Both the position numbers and the translations under genes were made by a program. The notes beneath the pieces are model-generated. The model saw only the letters and a list, made by a program, of their open reading frames with translations, did not search any database and was not told the origin of the DNA. Of a DNA stretch of 64,000 nt, positions 21,667 to 34,400 are shown one piece after another. Numbering within the stretch: position 1 is the first letter of the stretch; the number at the start of each line of letters is the position of its first letter. The stretch comes from Halichondria panicea (taxonomy: Eukaryota > Porifera > Demospongiae > Suberitida > Halichondriidae), in contig NC_087393.1 of the NCBI RefSeq assembly GCF_963675165.1, positions 3,849,502-3,913,501 of the forward strand. Direction: 5' to 3'.

Positions 21667-24466
21667 CTAATCAACACACAAACACTCACCTGGTCTCAGG
21701 TTGAGCAGCCCAGAGGATAGAGATATCTGCAGCAGCTGTGCCAGCCTCTCCACACACTCTTCCATCTTCTCTGCCATCTCTTCCTCACCACGTTGCTTCC
21801 TGTGACTGTAATACCCAAGCAGGTTAGCAATCAGCACGGCCATTTCCTTTCCTGACATCTGGCAAGTTACCGGCTTTGAGAGTGAGAGAATACTTGAAAG
21901 TAGATCAGCATGTAATGACGTCAATATCATTTGCATGTCTTTATCGTCCAATGACTTTGAACTTGAGGTATCCATAGGTTTATCTCTTGAGTCTTTGCTG
22001 TAATTGGATTTAGATTCGGTCTTCTTAGCGATAGTCGGATAGTTTGGACAAAGGGGTGCCAAAACACACCACTGCATTAGTCCAGGTAGCAAACATTGTA
22101 GTACAGGCTTTGGGAATTCGGAATCAAAATTGATGGAATTGGAATGTACTAGTGGAAGTTCGGAAATCTCCTTGTTGAGAAGAGGAGGCGGAGAGAGTAA
22201 GTTTGGATACGTTGATAGCCAATGGTAAACAATTTGAAGAATTCTGATTGGTGGATTAGGCTGTGACGAATCCATGGTTGTTTTAGTGACTGCATAATTA
22301 TATAGAAAGAAGAATTGTAATCATGCATCCATATACATCTAGTGATATCATAATGGCTATAGTGTACTGTAAATGTTCCAGTAGTTTACAGCCTGTTTGC
22401 AGGGAGGAAGCCACAAGCAGGTGAAAAGCTACCAGAAAGTTTCTCTGCCCCTCTTCCAAAACTCAGAGTCACAACCACACGCAATAGTACATGAATGTGA
22501 TCGACAGTGAGCATAACATGAGGGGACACATCCACAATCATTGCTACTTAATTTACTACCCAGCATTTCTTGCCATTTGGTGCAATCTAGTACAATACAT
22601 GTAGTGCTATAAACATCCTACATGTATGATAATATTATGTAGCAAGTAGAATTTACTATAAAGCAATAATACATGCACGTACCACTGTAGAAGGAATGCA
22701 AGGATGTGAATGAGAGGGCCAGCTGCTGGGCAAAGTGCGGAGAGGTGGTGGGAAGTTGCAGTAATGGACCATGTGCATCTGGGAGGAGTACGCAGAAATC
22801 ATGGTAGAGAGCTTTCACAAGAGCAGCAGCCTCAGTGGGATGAAACTATAGTGGAAAAAGTGCATGCAATATTTGTACATATAGGACCTACATGTACATG
22901 TAACCAGTAAGTAAACCTTAAAGAAGTAAGGAGTCTAATACCGCATGTACATGTAGGTGTTTCTACAAGTAATTCACATGCCACAACTACAGAAAGTATA
23001 CAGGTATAACCCCTTGCATTACATTGTAACAGCACATCACCTACCCAACTGGAAAACGGCTTAGGTTCAAGTGGGTACTAACCCTTAAAACAAACAGTAA
23101 AGTGAGACTAGAGGCTCTGTACGTACCCTCATCCAGATAGCAGTGCAGTTGAGGAGGTTGGGGCACTCTGCACTCGTGGCAAAGGACACCAGCCTCTTAA
23201 GGAGGTCAAACTTGCCATTTGTGGGTGTGTCCTGCAGAGGAGGGTTGGGTATCAAACAACACTCATGAATACATCACATAATTACAATGTATGTTGTGAC
23301 AATAATATTATTATTGAGTACACGACATGTACAGTAAAGTTGCTGAGCTAAAAAATGAAAAAACTCGAAGATATTTTTTACTTACAGTGCTGATCTTGAG
23401 GCTGCCAAAGATGGCGTCAAATATACAGTAGGACAATTCCATGCTCTGCTGGTTCTCTAACTGTCCGTGTATAGACAGCAACAACTGGACCTCGTTAAAA
23501 GGCGGGAGGACAGGAGCACCCCCAGGGAAGATACTTGTAGCTCTTGGCTCGAACACAACAAAAAGGTCGATAAGTGTTTGAAGGTTGTCTCTGGTCAGCT
23601 GAGAGGGAGTGTCAGTGCTGGCTAGACTGGTGTTGAAATAACTGCGTGTGTGCATAGAGGAATCGGGTGTATTACATGTATAAATGATAAAGGGGAGAAA
23701 TTTCCATACACACACAAACACACACCTCTGTAGCAGTCCCAGCACAAAATTGCAAGATGCCGGGAAACCGAGACTGGAGACAGTGGCTGTGATGCCTGTG
23801 AGAGAGGTGATGCCGCCTAGTTCCCCGGGCTGTGGGAGGGGAGGGGGCGGACCCTGGAGGAACTGTGGCGGAGCAGGAGGAGGAGGGAGACCACCTGCAT
23901 GAGCAAACAAGAGTTATAAATGTACTTATGATTTCAGTATAAAGATACACGTAGCGACCCAAAAAGTAGACTGACTCCTTGAAAATAATTAGTGGTGGCT
24001 ATTTCTGACAATATTCCACACTTTGTAAGACTAGTACTAGTCAAATTGGTAGTTAAAAATCCTGAGTAGTGGCTGGGCCAGATTAGTGTCACTGTGGGCA
24101 GAACCCTGCCGACACTATAGGTACCAACTGAACCCCAAACCAAACCACAATGAAAGCACCTTGCATAAGGAGGCCTGTCGGGGGCGGTAGAAACCCAACC
24201 GGATGTGGTAGGAGACCCACTCGCTGGGGGGCGATAGGAGGGGGTAGGGGGAGTTGAGCAGGTGTGGGTTGCGTAGGGTAGAGAGGGACTTGGGGTGTGG
24301 CAAATCCAGCGGTGCCCCTATTCGGAGATGCATCTGCGGACAAAAAATTGTAAATAATTCGTTGCTGTTTACGCCAAATAAACTTACCTCTTGTGGTAGG
24401 ATTAGAATTGTGTACCCCCAGATTGTAGGAGGGGTTTCCACCTCCAGGCCTGAGGTCAAAGGTCAT
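21667..24466 (-). CDS. INTS15: INTS15 (C7orf26) homologue, Integrator complex subunit, intact copy
   Basis: Seven exons: 24388-24466, 24160-24333, 23726-23894, 23386-23641, 23127-23231, 22683-22845 and 21667-22289. All borders are GT-AG and the phases sum to 522 codons plus stop. Alignment with animal INTS15 runs from YFNTSLAS through FVVFEP, NEVQLLLSIHGQLENQQ, LLKRLVSFA, AALVKALYHDFCVLLP, PNPPIRILQIVYHWLS and LMQWCVLAPL to VERLAQLLQISLSSGLL. INTS15 is a nuclear Integrator subunit acting in snRNA and mRNA 3' processing and transcription attenuation. The first three exons encode a Pro/Gly-rich N-terminus (PPPPAPPQFLQGPPPPLPQP); vertebrate INTS15 has its Pro-rich segment at the C-terminus. The reading frame ends ten residues after GLLN through a perfect GGTGAGTG donor-like site, so a further 3' exon is possible. 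Divergent from GGA. Confidence 0.88.
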
Positions 24467-24740
24467 CTTAATTTTTACACAATAACCTCCTTACATGCAA
24501 TGCCCTCCTCGGGCTATTAACTGCCTGTGCTTACCTTGGATGATTCATTTTTTATCAGTTATGCATATGACCTCCTTCCTATAGGCCGGCTAGGCTTGGC
24601 CGTCTTTATATTTAGCCAAAAACACGAGTTCCCCTACACATTCTATTTAGAACGCACTCTGTCACGTGACATCCTCTACAGATAAAAGTCTTCATTTATA
24701 TCTGAGCTTTCTACAGGACACACAGGCATCTATCCTAACA
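24467..24740. promoter_or_regulatory. Shared divergent promoter of INTS15 and GGA
   Basis: Only 274 bp separate the two start codons, which point away from each other. Both genes must therefore be driven from here, together with any 5' leader. It contains the palindrome GTCACGTGAC at 24661-24670. No clear TATA box positioned for either gene. Confidence 0.7.
24661..24670. promoter_or_regulatory. GTCACGTGAC palindrome (CLEAR/E-box type)
   Basis: Exact match to the ten-base CLEAR motif bound in mammals by TFEB/MITF-family bHLH factors, which control lysosomal genes. It lies 71 bp upstream of the GGA start. GGA sorts lysosomal enzymes, which makes the match meaningful, but a CACGTG core is common and function here is inferred. 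Confidence 0.55.
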
Positions 24741-27700
24741 ATGGACGACTCTCTGCAGTCTCTAATAGGTAAGCCCTTACATAAATCTGTCAAAAGAGCC
24801 TAGCAATGACTAGTATTGGCCCCCCATCCCCTGCAGACAAAGCGACCAACCCTCGGAACAAGTATGAGGACTGGGAGTTCATCATGTCCTTCTGTGACAA
24901 GGTCAACATAGAACTTCAGGGGTATGTGCGATATCGACGCTCTTGAATAATATAATTGCTTATTAAGGTGCACTGTACTTCCAGTGTGTATAATGTTTGT
25001 TTCTGCTGGTCTGGTCCTAAATTAGTGAGGGGTTGTGGCCCTATATGTTGCTGTGTTGTGTTGTCTCTTTAGATGGTAACTATGCGCAACTACATGTATG
25101 GTGTGCGTACAAGTGAGCCTGTACAAGCATACATCTGAGAGTGTTTTGCCAGCTGTAAATAGAAAGCCTCCGTAAGTAGTGTCAGCTGTTCGACAACGCT
25201 GTTGGTTGGTGACTATGGTACTTACTGTATATATCACCAAGAGTACCCTGAACGTGGCTTGCACTGTACACTATACCAGGGATGTGCCCAGCATTGTCTA
25301 AGTGGTAGCTCACTATACCAGGGATGTGCCCAACATTGTCTAAGTGGTAGCTATTTTCATCCTCAATCCACAAAATTGCCTTCTTAACCTAGCATGTGAT
25401 AAACTAAGCCTTATTTTTGTCTAGAAGTGGTTAGTACCAACCAGTGTGGGCACATCCTTGCTATATCAATCATTGTGTTTAGTACCGACCAGTACCGACC
25501 AGTGTGGGCACATCCTTGCTATATCAATCATTGTGTTATTATCATACAAACGTATCACAATTGTGTCAGTATAGTTCATACAGTATACTAGGCAATGGTG
25601 TGTATCACTATGCGTAATTATGCCATGTACGGCTGATCCCCTACAGCCCCCAGGTGGCGCTACAGCTGATTGTACCCAAGATGAGAGACACCAATGAGAA
25701 GGTGGCTCTTCTCACTCTGACCGTGAGTGGTGTGTGTGTGTGTGTGTGTGGGTGTGGGTGTGGGTGTGGGTGTGGCAGTGCTCTTATTAACTTTTCGTAG
25801 CATTATGACAAAATGTCCTGACAATGTAGTGTTTGAGAGGACAAAAATGAAAGGTCGTAAGGACAAACCATAATAAACATTAAGTTTAATCTACTTGTCT
25901 TCAAAGAGTATACACGCACCTTGCATATCTTAGCTGCCTTCTACTTCATGCTCTAGCCAAGTTAAGTTTTGTTGTTTTCTACGATCTACTTATCAACAGT
26001 CTTTGTAGAAACTGCTCTTCTTTATAGATGAGCTAGTACTGTCAGTAGTATAGAGCGCTACATGCATGTATCATGACTGGCACTATAGTACTCAGTCTTA
26101 GCTTTAATACGTACATTTCACCACGTGGCAGGACAATTTTACTGGGCATGTGCATCTGAGGTTACACAATTGCAACTTTTGTCCGGAAATTGTCCGGTGA
26201 CAGGATGTTAATAAGAGCACTGGTGTGGGTGTGTGGAGGGTGGTGATGTGCATGTGTACACCTATGGTCTTCTTTCATTATCGTGCATGATGTGTACAGT
26301 ATACCAGCATGCACTTTCGTATATGCTAGACTAAACAAAACTCATAATTTTGGCACATTATTTTATTGCTTACACCGCACTATCAAGTGTTCACTTCAAG
26401 CAACTTATACCCTGGCAATTTGTTAGCAATCAGGTCCAAATATGAATCCAGGGACACCATCCATCATCAGGAGTATCTGCTTGTTGTCGTGTGCCACCAC
26501 ACGGATTCTGTTACTGCGTCTGTGTGTATATATATACAATGTGCAGTACAATGTACAGTACCATACTACACGTTACTACCAAGAGGCCTCCTTAATTCCT
26601 CCATAAATTGTATCCCTCTCACCTGTACATGCAGCTGCTGGAGGCTTGTGTCAAGAACTGTGGCCAGAGGTTTCATCAGGAGATGGGCAAGTTCCGGTTC
26701 CTCAACGAGCTCATACGAATGATCTCCCCTAAGGTAAAGCCCTTCATTCGTACATGTACGTGTAGATCACACAATGATAGTGTAGTGTGCATTACATACA
26801 TGTAGGAACCTTCTTTAAAAAAAATTACCTATGACTCTGTTTAGTGTCATACATGTATATGTATATGTTACGACTGTGCTTGATATAAATATAGTTTTGA
26901 ACTAATTTGTATTTTGTAATCTGGTGTTTCACTTTTCAATATCCATAGCTTACGGTCCTGGGTGTTTGAATCCAAAAAGGAAATTTCCCTTAATTCTAAG
27001 CTTTTAAGGAGTTGTTTGATTGTTTATGTCTGAGATCTGTGAAGGGCTTCCCAAGTTACTTTTATTTCCTGTAATGCAGTACCTTGGTGATGTGACAGCA
27101 CCTATGATCAAGGACAAGATAAAGGGCCTCATCTTCAGCTGGAAACTGGGGCTCCCCAACGAGCCAAAGATTCACGAAGCATACGAAATGCTTAAGAGAG
27201 AAGGTAACTGCATAGTGCTCTACATGTATGTCATCATGATTGATCTGCACTATACCATTGTGTTTGTGGATACCAGAGTGCAGAGTTGTTGATGTATGGT
27301 GTAATGTACTGGCTAAAATAATAATACTGTACAGCCTCCTGTATCAAGTGCTCTACATTGTATTACCTGTACATATTATAATTATAAGTGTGTATTGCAT
27401 TTTTGACTAGATGCTAGATGTTTTGTTGAACCACATACACTAGTAAGCATGTGTAGAGTAAACTGTGACACTGTACATGTACAATGCCTCTGTGTGCAGG
27501 TTTGGTATTCGACGAGTCTGTTGGCCTGGACCCCACCCTGGAGCAGGCCCAGGCCAAACCCAAGATCTCACTCAGGGAGGACCCTAAACAAGCTCAGGTG
27601 ACAGAGAGTTTGCTCACTGTACTAATAGTATCACTATGGTTTTAAAAGAAAGTAACTGTACAGTGGTATGTGTATAGGATTACCGGTATGCGTATTAGGA

Positions 27701-30700
27701 CTCCATTATTCCTAGCATCATCTAACTTGTGTCACCAACACAGTGCATACATGTATGCAGCTTGCAATTCACAGCCACTTACCTTACAATCTGTTAGTCT
27801 GTGTGTGTACTTCTCCCCTCACCACCCCCACCCCCACAGATGCTCCAGAAACTGCTCGCCAGCCGGAACCCTGATGATCTACGAGCGGCTAACCGTCTGA
27901 TTCGTGATATGGTACGAAGAGACGACAAGAGGATGCAGAGGCTACAGAAGAGACTGGAGGAGTTGGAGCTGATCCAGAACAACATCAAACTACTCACTGA
28001 GCTATTGGCGCACTACTCCTCTCAGTCAGGGGAGCACGAGAAGTCTCTCATTAAGGTGGGTGCAGGGTGCATGAAGAAACATGCCTCGGGGGCAACTTGG
28101 CTGTATGTACATGTATGTATGAATGATGATCAAAATTAACTTCTGTCTCGCTTAAAATAGCTTGGAGGGAGTTTGCCTATTCTGCCTGATTATAATTATG
28201 TACATACATATTGTACATGATGTAGATACATGTAATTATGTTTTACTGTTAGTCAAGTTTATGCCCAATTTGTTGGTATGAGTTAATACATGTAAGTTTG
28301 TACTCGTATAAGAATGACTTGTGTGTATATGCACTGTCCAGGTCGATACTTTAATGTACGTAAGTTGCGTTCACTGTGTCTGTTACCCACCTGCAGGAGT
28401 TGTACCGTTCTCTAGACAAAATGCGGCCTAACCTGATGCGTATGGCCAGCGACCTCAAGAACAACGAGGAAGGAATGGCCGACATATTAGCTGCCAATGA
28501 GGGCCTGCTCAGAGTAACAGACACTTACAAACGAATCTTTGAATCATCTGATCAGGCTGCTACAAATGGTATGACTGAGACGGCGTCAGGTGCCACAAGT
28601 GCCCCGGCCCCGAGCACTGAAGGGGTGAATTCAACGGCCAGCGGAGGAGTTAATTCAACATCAGGAGCTGGAGATTCGGGTGGTGATGTACTGATTGATC
28701 TGGCGGGATTAGACTTTGGACCACCCCCCACTCCTGTCATAGGGGGAGCGACCCAGGACGCCAACTTGAGCTCACTTATTGACGACTTTGGACTTTTAGG
28801 TACTCTAGCCAATAATACTCCTACGGTTAATACATACTTTGAGGCATTATAATTATGTGTGCGTGCAGTTTGAGCCTCTAATGGTATGTGTAAGTTCCCG
28901 TTCAAATACCAGTACTGTATACATGTTCTTATAAAGAAATATAATTATTCTTGTACTTTTTTCAGACCTTCCTCCCATTGGAACATCTCAGGCATTGCCT
29001 AGCAACCCACCATCGCGGCCCAACCCCGCTCCCATGCCTAATCTCACAGGACCAGGTGATTAAGATAGTGTACATGTATACAATATGCGTGCATGTAGTA
29101 CTTCCATACCCATCATGTACTATTTGCCTAAAATGTGTTTTTCCTCCAGGTAATTCTTACTCTTCATCGCAGCCTTCACTTTTAGGGTCCTTTGCTCCAC
29201 CCACTTTTGCCCCGGCATCTCAAACCACACCCATTGTCCCTCTATTGAACCCTCCTCCTGGCGGGTTTCCGCCAGGCCTCACATCCTTCCCACCAACGTT
29301 TACCTCACAAGCTACGCCCCCACAACAGAGGATACCGCCCACACAACCGACCCCCCCACAGCTGAGGGCACCTACACAGCCGGTGCAGGCCACGCCTCCT
29401 CAATCAACCTCCGACCCGTTTGCTGGCCTCGGTCTATTGTCTACACCTGTGGACCCACTGGCTGTGCTGGATAACACTTTTGTGCCTATGGAGACTATTC
29501 AGACTGGTGAGTGGGTGTGGTCAAAAATGTGTACATGACTGATGTAAATCGTATTTGCATGTATCCTACCACTTTTCGCTCTTACACATATTATGTATTT
29601 GTCAAGGCTACATTTGCTACAAGTACATGTACATGTGCATGTAGGTACAGTACCCTCAGTTTAGGTAGGCTACGTACATACACGTTTTCTACATTGTACA
29701 ATTATTGCCTGAGCTGATATTATCCTAGATACTATAAAACTAAAAACAAGCCTTGTATAATTCTAAAGGAAGTACACCTGTACAAGTGAAACAGTCTCCA
29801 TTTCATTTAAATGTAGGAACCCTGCCCCCACTGCAAATTCTGAACAAAGACAACATGAATGTTTCCTTCCATTTCGCCAAAGTAAGTCTGAGTTTCCAAT
29901 TAAACTAGAATGTCTACACTCCCTGTGCACAATTGTACGTGCATGTACAGTAACAGAGTTTCTCTCATCTTGTTTCATTTCTGTTCCAGAACTCTCCCTC
30001 GCCAGGTGTTTCAGTGATTATCATATCTGTGCTGAGCACAAGCCCGTTTCCCCTTTCCAACTTCCAGTTCCAAGCTGCAGTGCCTAAGGTAGAGTCATCG
30101 TGCAGCTTTAGTACTGTAGGTACACTTTATCTCCCTCTTCACTCAACTTATTTGGCCGCACACAAAAATGATGGTTTGGCAAAGATCATTAAAGTATATA
30201 CGTCAATATGCAGAACAAAATCTGTAGAGATAAAATACTTGTCATATGGACTCAGAGGAGGTACGAAATCCTTGAGTCGCAGAAAGTGGTTGATACTCAC
30301 ATTCCTTATTGTCTCGAGGTCAAAGTTCAATTGCGTGTTACCTGCCAAACAAACACTAGGCTATTTTTAGCTGCCAAGAGTCTGATTTGTGCACTGTTTG
30401 ATCTAGATTAGCTTAATCAACCATCATTTCAGCTTCAGGATATTCAGGAGGGATGCCTAGGCCTGAAGTTGCCATGTGTATCACTTCGTTTGTGTGCTAT
30501 TGAACTTTGACCAGGATATAATAAGGAATGTGGGGCTCAAAACTCGCAGATGTCGTACCTCCTCTGTTATGGACTTGTCTTTTATAAAAATGTCTCTCTC
30601 TCCTGTGTCTATGCAGGTAATGCGTGTGAAGCTACAGCCTCCCTCAGGCACTAGTCTGAATGCATTCAACCCTATCCAACCCCCGAGTACTATCTCTCAG

Positions 30701-31106
30701 ATCATGCTCCTTGCCAACCCCAGCAAGGTATGTGCAGTTAGTTATAGACTGCTTGTACTATAGTGCCACATCCATGCTATGTGTATCAGTTATAACAGTG
30801 CACATGTATACAGATGATTTTGGCAAGCAGCTAGTACATATAATTATAATTATAAAGAATACTAGTTTGTCAATCTTGCTTGTGCAAAGTTACATGTATG
30901 CGCCGTTCCTAGAAAATTGTTAATTATGTTTTTGGTGATCTCTACCTATATTTCCTAATGTATTCCCTCCCCCTCTTCACTCTTGATTATCACTGCTTTG
31001 CCCCCCACAGGTGAAGGTGCGTATGAAGTTCCGTGTGAGTTACAACAGGGGAGGACAAGAGGTGGTAGAGATGGGGGACATCACTGACTTTCCTGATAAC
31101 TCTTGA
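24741..31106 (+). CDS. GGA: GGA clathrin adaptor (Golgi-localised, gamma-ear-containing, Arf-binding protein)
   Basis: Fourteen exons with agreeing phases, 648 residues: 24741-24768, 24837-24921, 25647-25722, 26635-26733, 27080-27203, 27500-27597, 27840-28055, 28397-28799, 28966-29055, 29150-29506, 29817-29881, 29990-30088, 30617-30727 and 31011-31106. The VHS domain (about 1-140; WEFIMSFCDKVN, LLEACVKNCGQRFHQEMGKF) binds acidic-dileucine sorting signals of receptors such as the mannose-6-phosphate receptor. The GAT domain (about 170-310; AANRLIRDMVRRDDKRMQRL and the three-helix part) binds Arf-GTP and ubiquitin. A Pro/Ser-rich hinge has a clathrin-box-like VLIDLAGLDFG. The gamma-adaptin ear (about 525-648; NVSFHFAK, FQFQAAVPK, ISQIMLLANPSK) ends in DITDFPDNS. 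Length matches vertebrate GGA1. It acts at the trans-Golgi network and endosomes. The gene looks fully intact. Confidence 0.93.
25258..25540. repeat. Paired direct repeats in GGA intron 2
   Basis: A 43-bp unit (CTATACCAGGGATGTGCCCA onward) occurs twice in tandem at about 25271-25355. A second pair containing CCAGTGTGGGCACATCCTTG occurs at about 25449-25540. The two pairs are partly reverse complements of each other (GGATGTGCCCA). Non-coding. Confidence 0.55.
25730..25773. repeat. (GT)n / (GGGTGT)n microsatellite in GGA intron 3
   Basis: Simple GT repeat passing into GTGTGG units immediately downstream of the exon 3 donor. Confidence 0.8.
25774..26222. mobile_element. hAT-like non-autonomous element in GGA intron 3
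   Basis: Begins CAGTGCTCTTATTAAC and ends with its exact reverse complement GTTAATAAGAGCACTG. Inner matches include a GTCC(T/G)GACAA-type block. CAGTG termini are typical of hAT elements. The expected 8-bp target duplication cannot be judged because it inserted into a GT-rich repeat. No coding capacity. Confidence 0.7.
30200..30616. repeat. Large imperfect inverted repeat in a GGA intron, reaching the splice acceptor
   Basis: 30200-30332 and 30490-30616 are imperfect reverse complements. Shared blocks include TTGAACTTTGACC, ATAAGGAATGTG and GTACCTCCTCTG. The right arm ends at the acceptor of the exon starting 30617. In RNA the two arms could fold into a stem of roughly 100 bp. Confidence 0.6.
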
Positions 31107-31417
31107 ACTGTAGGTACATTTCATGGATTTTTATTAGTCTTGTTTGAGCGTCTTGTTTGTGGCTTCAATATTCCTTTTAGGCATAATATTATGTTGTTTA
31201 GTTTTTGTTAATCTAACAATAAGGTTGATGATGTGTCATTGTGAATAATAATATGCATTTTGTGCTAATGTAGTGTGCACTTTGCAATGTTGTTGCAATG
31301 TGTATCATTTACATTATGAAATGTTTATATTAGTAAGTACTTTCTGTATCTAATGTAGTACTTGACACAAGTGTGTGTGTATTCTCTATAGATAGCTACA
31401 ATGTATCTTTATAGTTT
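31107..31417. other. Convergent spacer between GGA and gene C
   Basis: The 3' ends of GGA and gene C face each other over 311 bp. Parts of this stretch (TGCACTTTGCAATGTTGTTG; AGTAAGTACTTTCTG; CTACAATGTATCT) recur downstream of D, E, F and the decayed fragments, showing it duplicated with the receptor genes. Confidence 0.65.
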
Positions 31418-34400
31418 CTAGTTGGCATTTCCACTTGATATTGGTTCGCTGCTTTCTTCTCGTGAATCTGGTCTTGGAACATGATCATCTTCAAAATTGA
31501 GCTCTCTGTCTTGTACATCTAGCTCTCTCTCCCAGTTATAATTCTCGTCGAGTTGTCTCTCTCCATTGAAATCATTGTTCAATTCTCGATCCTGAAGGTC
31601 TTCTTGGGGCAGCCTTACGTATTGTATTCTGCCTTTGTCGACAGCTCTCCAACATCGAGTCTCCTGGATTCTTCCCACACAGCGAGCGAGCAGACCGGTC
31701 TCTTTCAGACGTTTGTGCACATGGTAGGAGAGAATGAACAGGAACGTCACAAAGGCTATGACTAGTGAAGTGTAAGTGGCAGTGAATTGTGTTTCATTGC
31801 CTCTTCCACTAAATTCAGGTTGTCTTGTAGCCGAATAAAAGGAAAAAAATGACAAAATGGTTAGATTTGTGTAAAACGAAGCATTGAGAATATTCAACCA
31901 CTGTTGTTTGTAGATTCCTCCAAGAAAAACAATAATACTCAAAATAAGGATGCATATTACTGTCAATGCTACCCCATAGTCCTTGTACTCGTTGTTCTTT
32001 GAGGTAACAGCAAACCAAATACTACTAATCATTCTAATGAAAAGTAACAGTCCAGTCCAGAATCGATAGCGATGCTTGATCACATGAGGGCTAGTGTAAG
32101 CGTCAAAAAATGGCTTTAGTTTAGCCACCCATCTCAGTCCTCTCACATGAGAATATCTTTGCAATGGTTGAATAAAGAGGAGCATTAAAGTGTACAGAAC
32201 AGTAGCTATTCCAAACAAAACACCAATCACCACCAGAGCTAGGTGCTTCCCTTGCCAACACAATACATTACCGTCGGGTAACCAGTGTTGCTTACTGGTA
32301 TTGTTAGGATATTGTATCGTTGAGCAGGAAAACACAGCCACTTCAGCTTGAAGAATTGTGGTGTAGGAAAGTAGTATGATTGTAGCCAGCACTTTCACAG
32401 CATTCTTACCAACAAATCGAGTAATCTGACTGGATTTTGAGCTAATAAGAATCAATAGTCCTAATCCTGTCCAAACAAACAAAGGGACAAACAAATTCAA
32501 GATGACTTGTCCAAAAACATTAAAACCATTGTAAAAGCACACACTCATGCCTATATACAAGTTGAACCAAGCCACCAGGCTGGATAAGTAGGAAGACCAT
32601 TGCAAAGGATGCAAGAACAATTCCTCGCTAACATGAAACATACTAGTGTAGAATAGGAATCCATTTATTGTTCCGTCTGTGATGGTCACATTACACCAAA
32701 GCATGAAGAGCAGAGCTAGAACTGCAATCACTAGAGAGCCTAGCAGAAGGAGAAGCCGGTATATAATGCTGTGGTCTGAACACTGGACACACTTAGTTGA
32801 ACTTATGGCCGAGCTGTATGGCTTCTTACACGCTCCGCACAAAATTCCGTGTCTGTTTCCTCGACATTGCTGATCTGGATCGAATGTTTCACTGATGTTT
32901 ATAGATGTTACATTGTAGTCACAATAAAGCTGGGGACAGTATGAAAACTTTATGAAACCATTTCCAATTTTGGAATCAGTGTCATTATGGTAACCTATCC
33001 ATGTTAAGCCTGGTTTTTTAATAGTTTGGTCACTAGCATTATAAGTACTGTCTCCAGCAGACCAGTAACAAAAGCCAGTTGCTTTGTTTAATATAGTTCC
33101 CAATGGGCAGTTTCGGTATTTTATGTTAATCCATCGTAAGTAGCTTCCTCCTAGGGTCCCAGTTTCCGATTGTACGAGAATTTCCACTTTGTCTTCTCCT
33201 GTAGTATTTTTTCCTGATTGCACTTTTAGTGTTAAGTTACTGCATTCTGCTTTGATAGTATAGTGGTAAGGGTTTCCTCTTGATGAGATGTTGGCCATGA
33301 TAGTAGCTGGAACTGGATTGTTAAATTGTCCCACGGCAACTAGAGACACGTTAAATGGTTGACCAGGATATATGGTTTGATCGATACTTTTGTTTGTATA
33401 ATTGATCGTTAAATCGGTCTCACAAAAGCAAATATGTTTTGGAAAAGAAGTCACATAGGATTTATCATTTGTTTTGTTCCATTGCCATGAAGATTCGTTA
33501 AAAACATTGTTGTAAACTTGCATACTCTTTCTGAAATATGTTGTATAGCATTGATCCATAAACCCTCCGAATATCTGACTTCCTGCATACCCAGCATTGT
33601 TGTTGATCATTACCACGTGAATAGTGTCCAATATTAACGGTTTTTCAGTATTATTTAATGAAGTTTTATGATGGTACACTTGATAAAAACACAGTGGCTC
33701 AGATTGTAGGCACTGATCTTCTACGTATATTCCTCCTCCAGATAAAAGAGCGTAGTTATTTTCAAATGTCACGGTGGTATTTGGGGCAAAAAAAACGTAC
33801 GAAGACTGACAGAGAACTAGGCCCCCACCATTAAGGCCTTTATTATTTGTTATGTTCACAATCCCACTGAACAATAAAATAGAATTGAAAGCGGAAATGG
33901 CTGTTATTTCGTTGTTTACAAAGCTAGAGTCACTGATAAATGTTACTCTTCTCTGTTTATTGATGTAAACAGTTGCTCCTCCTGCAATTAAATTTCGTGT
34001 ATTAGATTTGCGTGTCAATAGCTTGTTATTACTGAAGCTACATCCCGTGATATTCACTTTGTAGTGTGGAAAAGAAGGTACTCCTACCCCTTTGATTATA
34101 TGGTTGTATATGTTGATTGCCACTCCACTATCTGTCCTAGAAGCATTTAGTATGTTGTTTGTGAAGTTACATTTGTCAATTTCGATGGATACATTGGAAC
34201 AAGATTTTTCCCAGTTATTTTCCTGAAACAATAAATACATTGCACCTCCTCTTACTTGACCTATGTTGCTATTGAACATGGTATTTCTGAATGTAACATG
34301 ATTCCCGTGTTCACACTCGGTCTTCTGCTGGTGCCTGCTTCGTGTCCTCTCTTGTGTTGGTGTCCTAGCAATGAAGTAAGCACCCCCTCCCAAAATAGCG

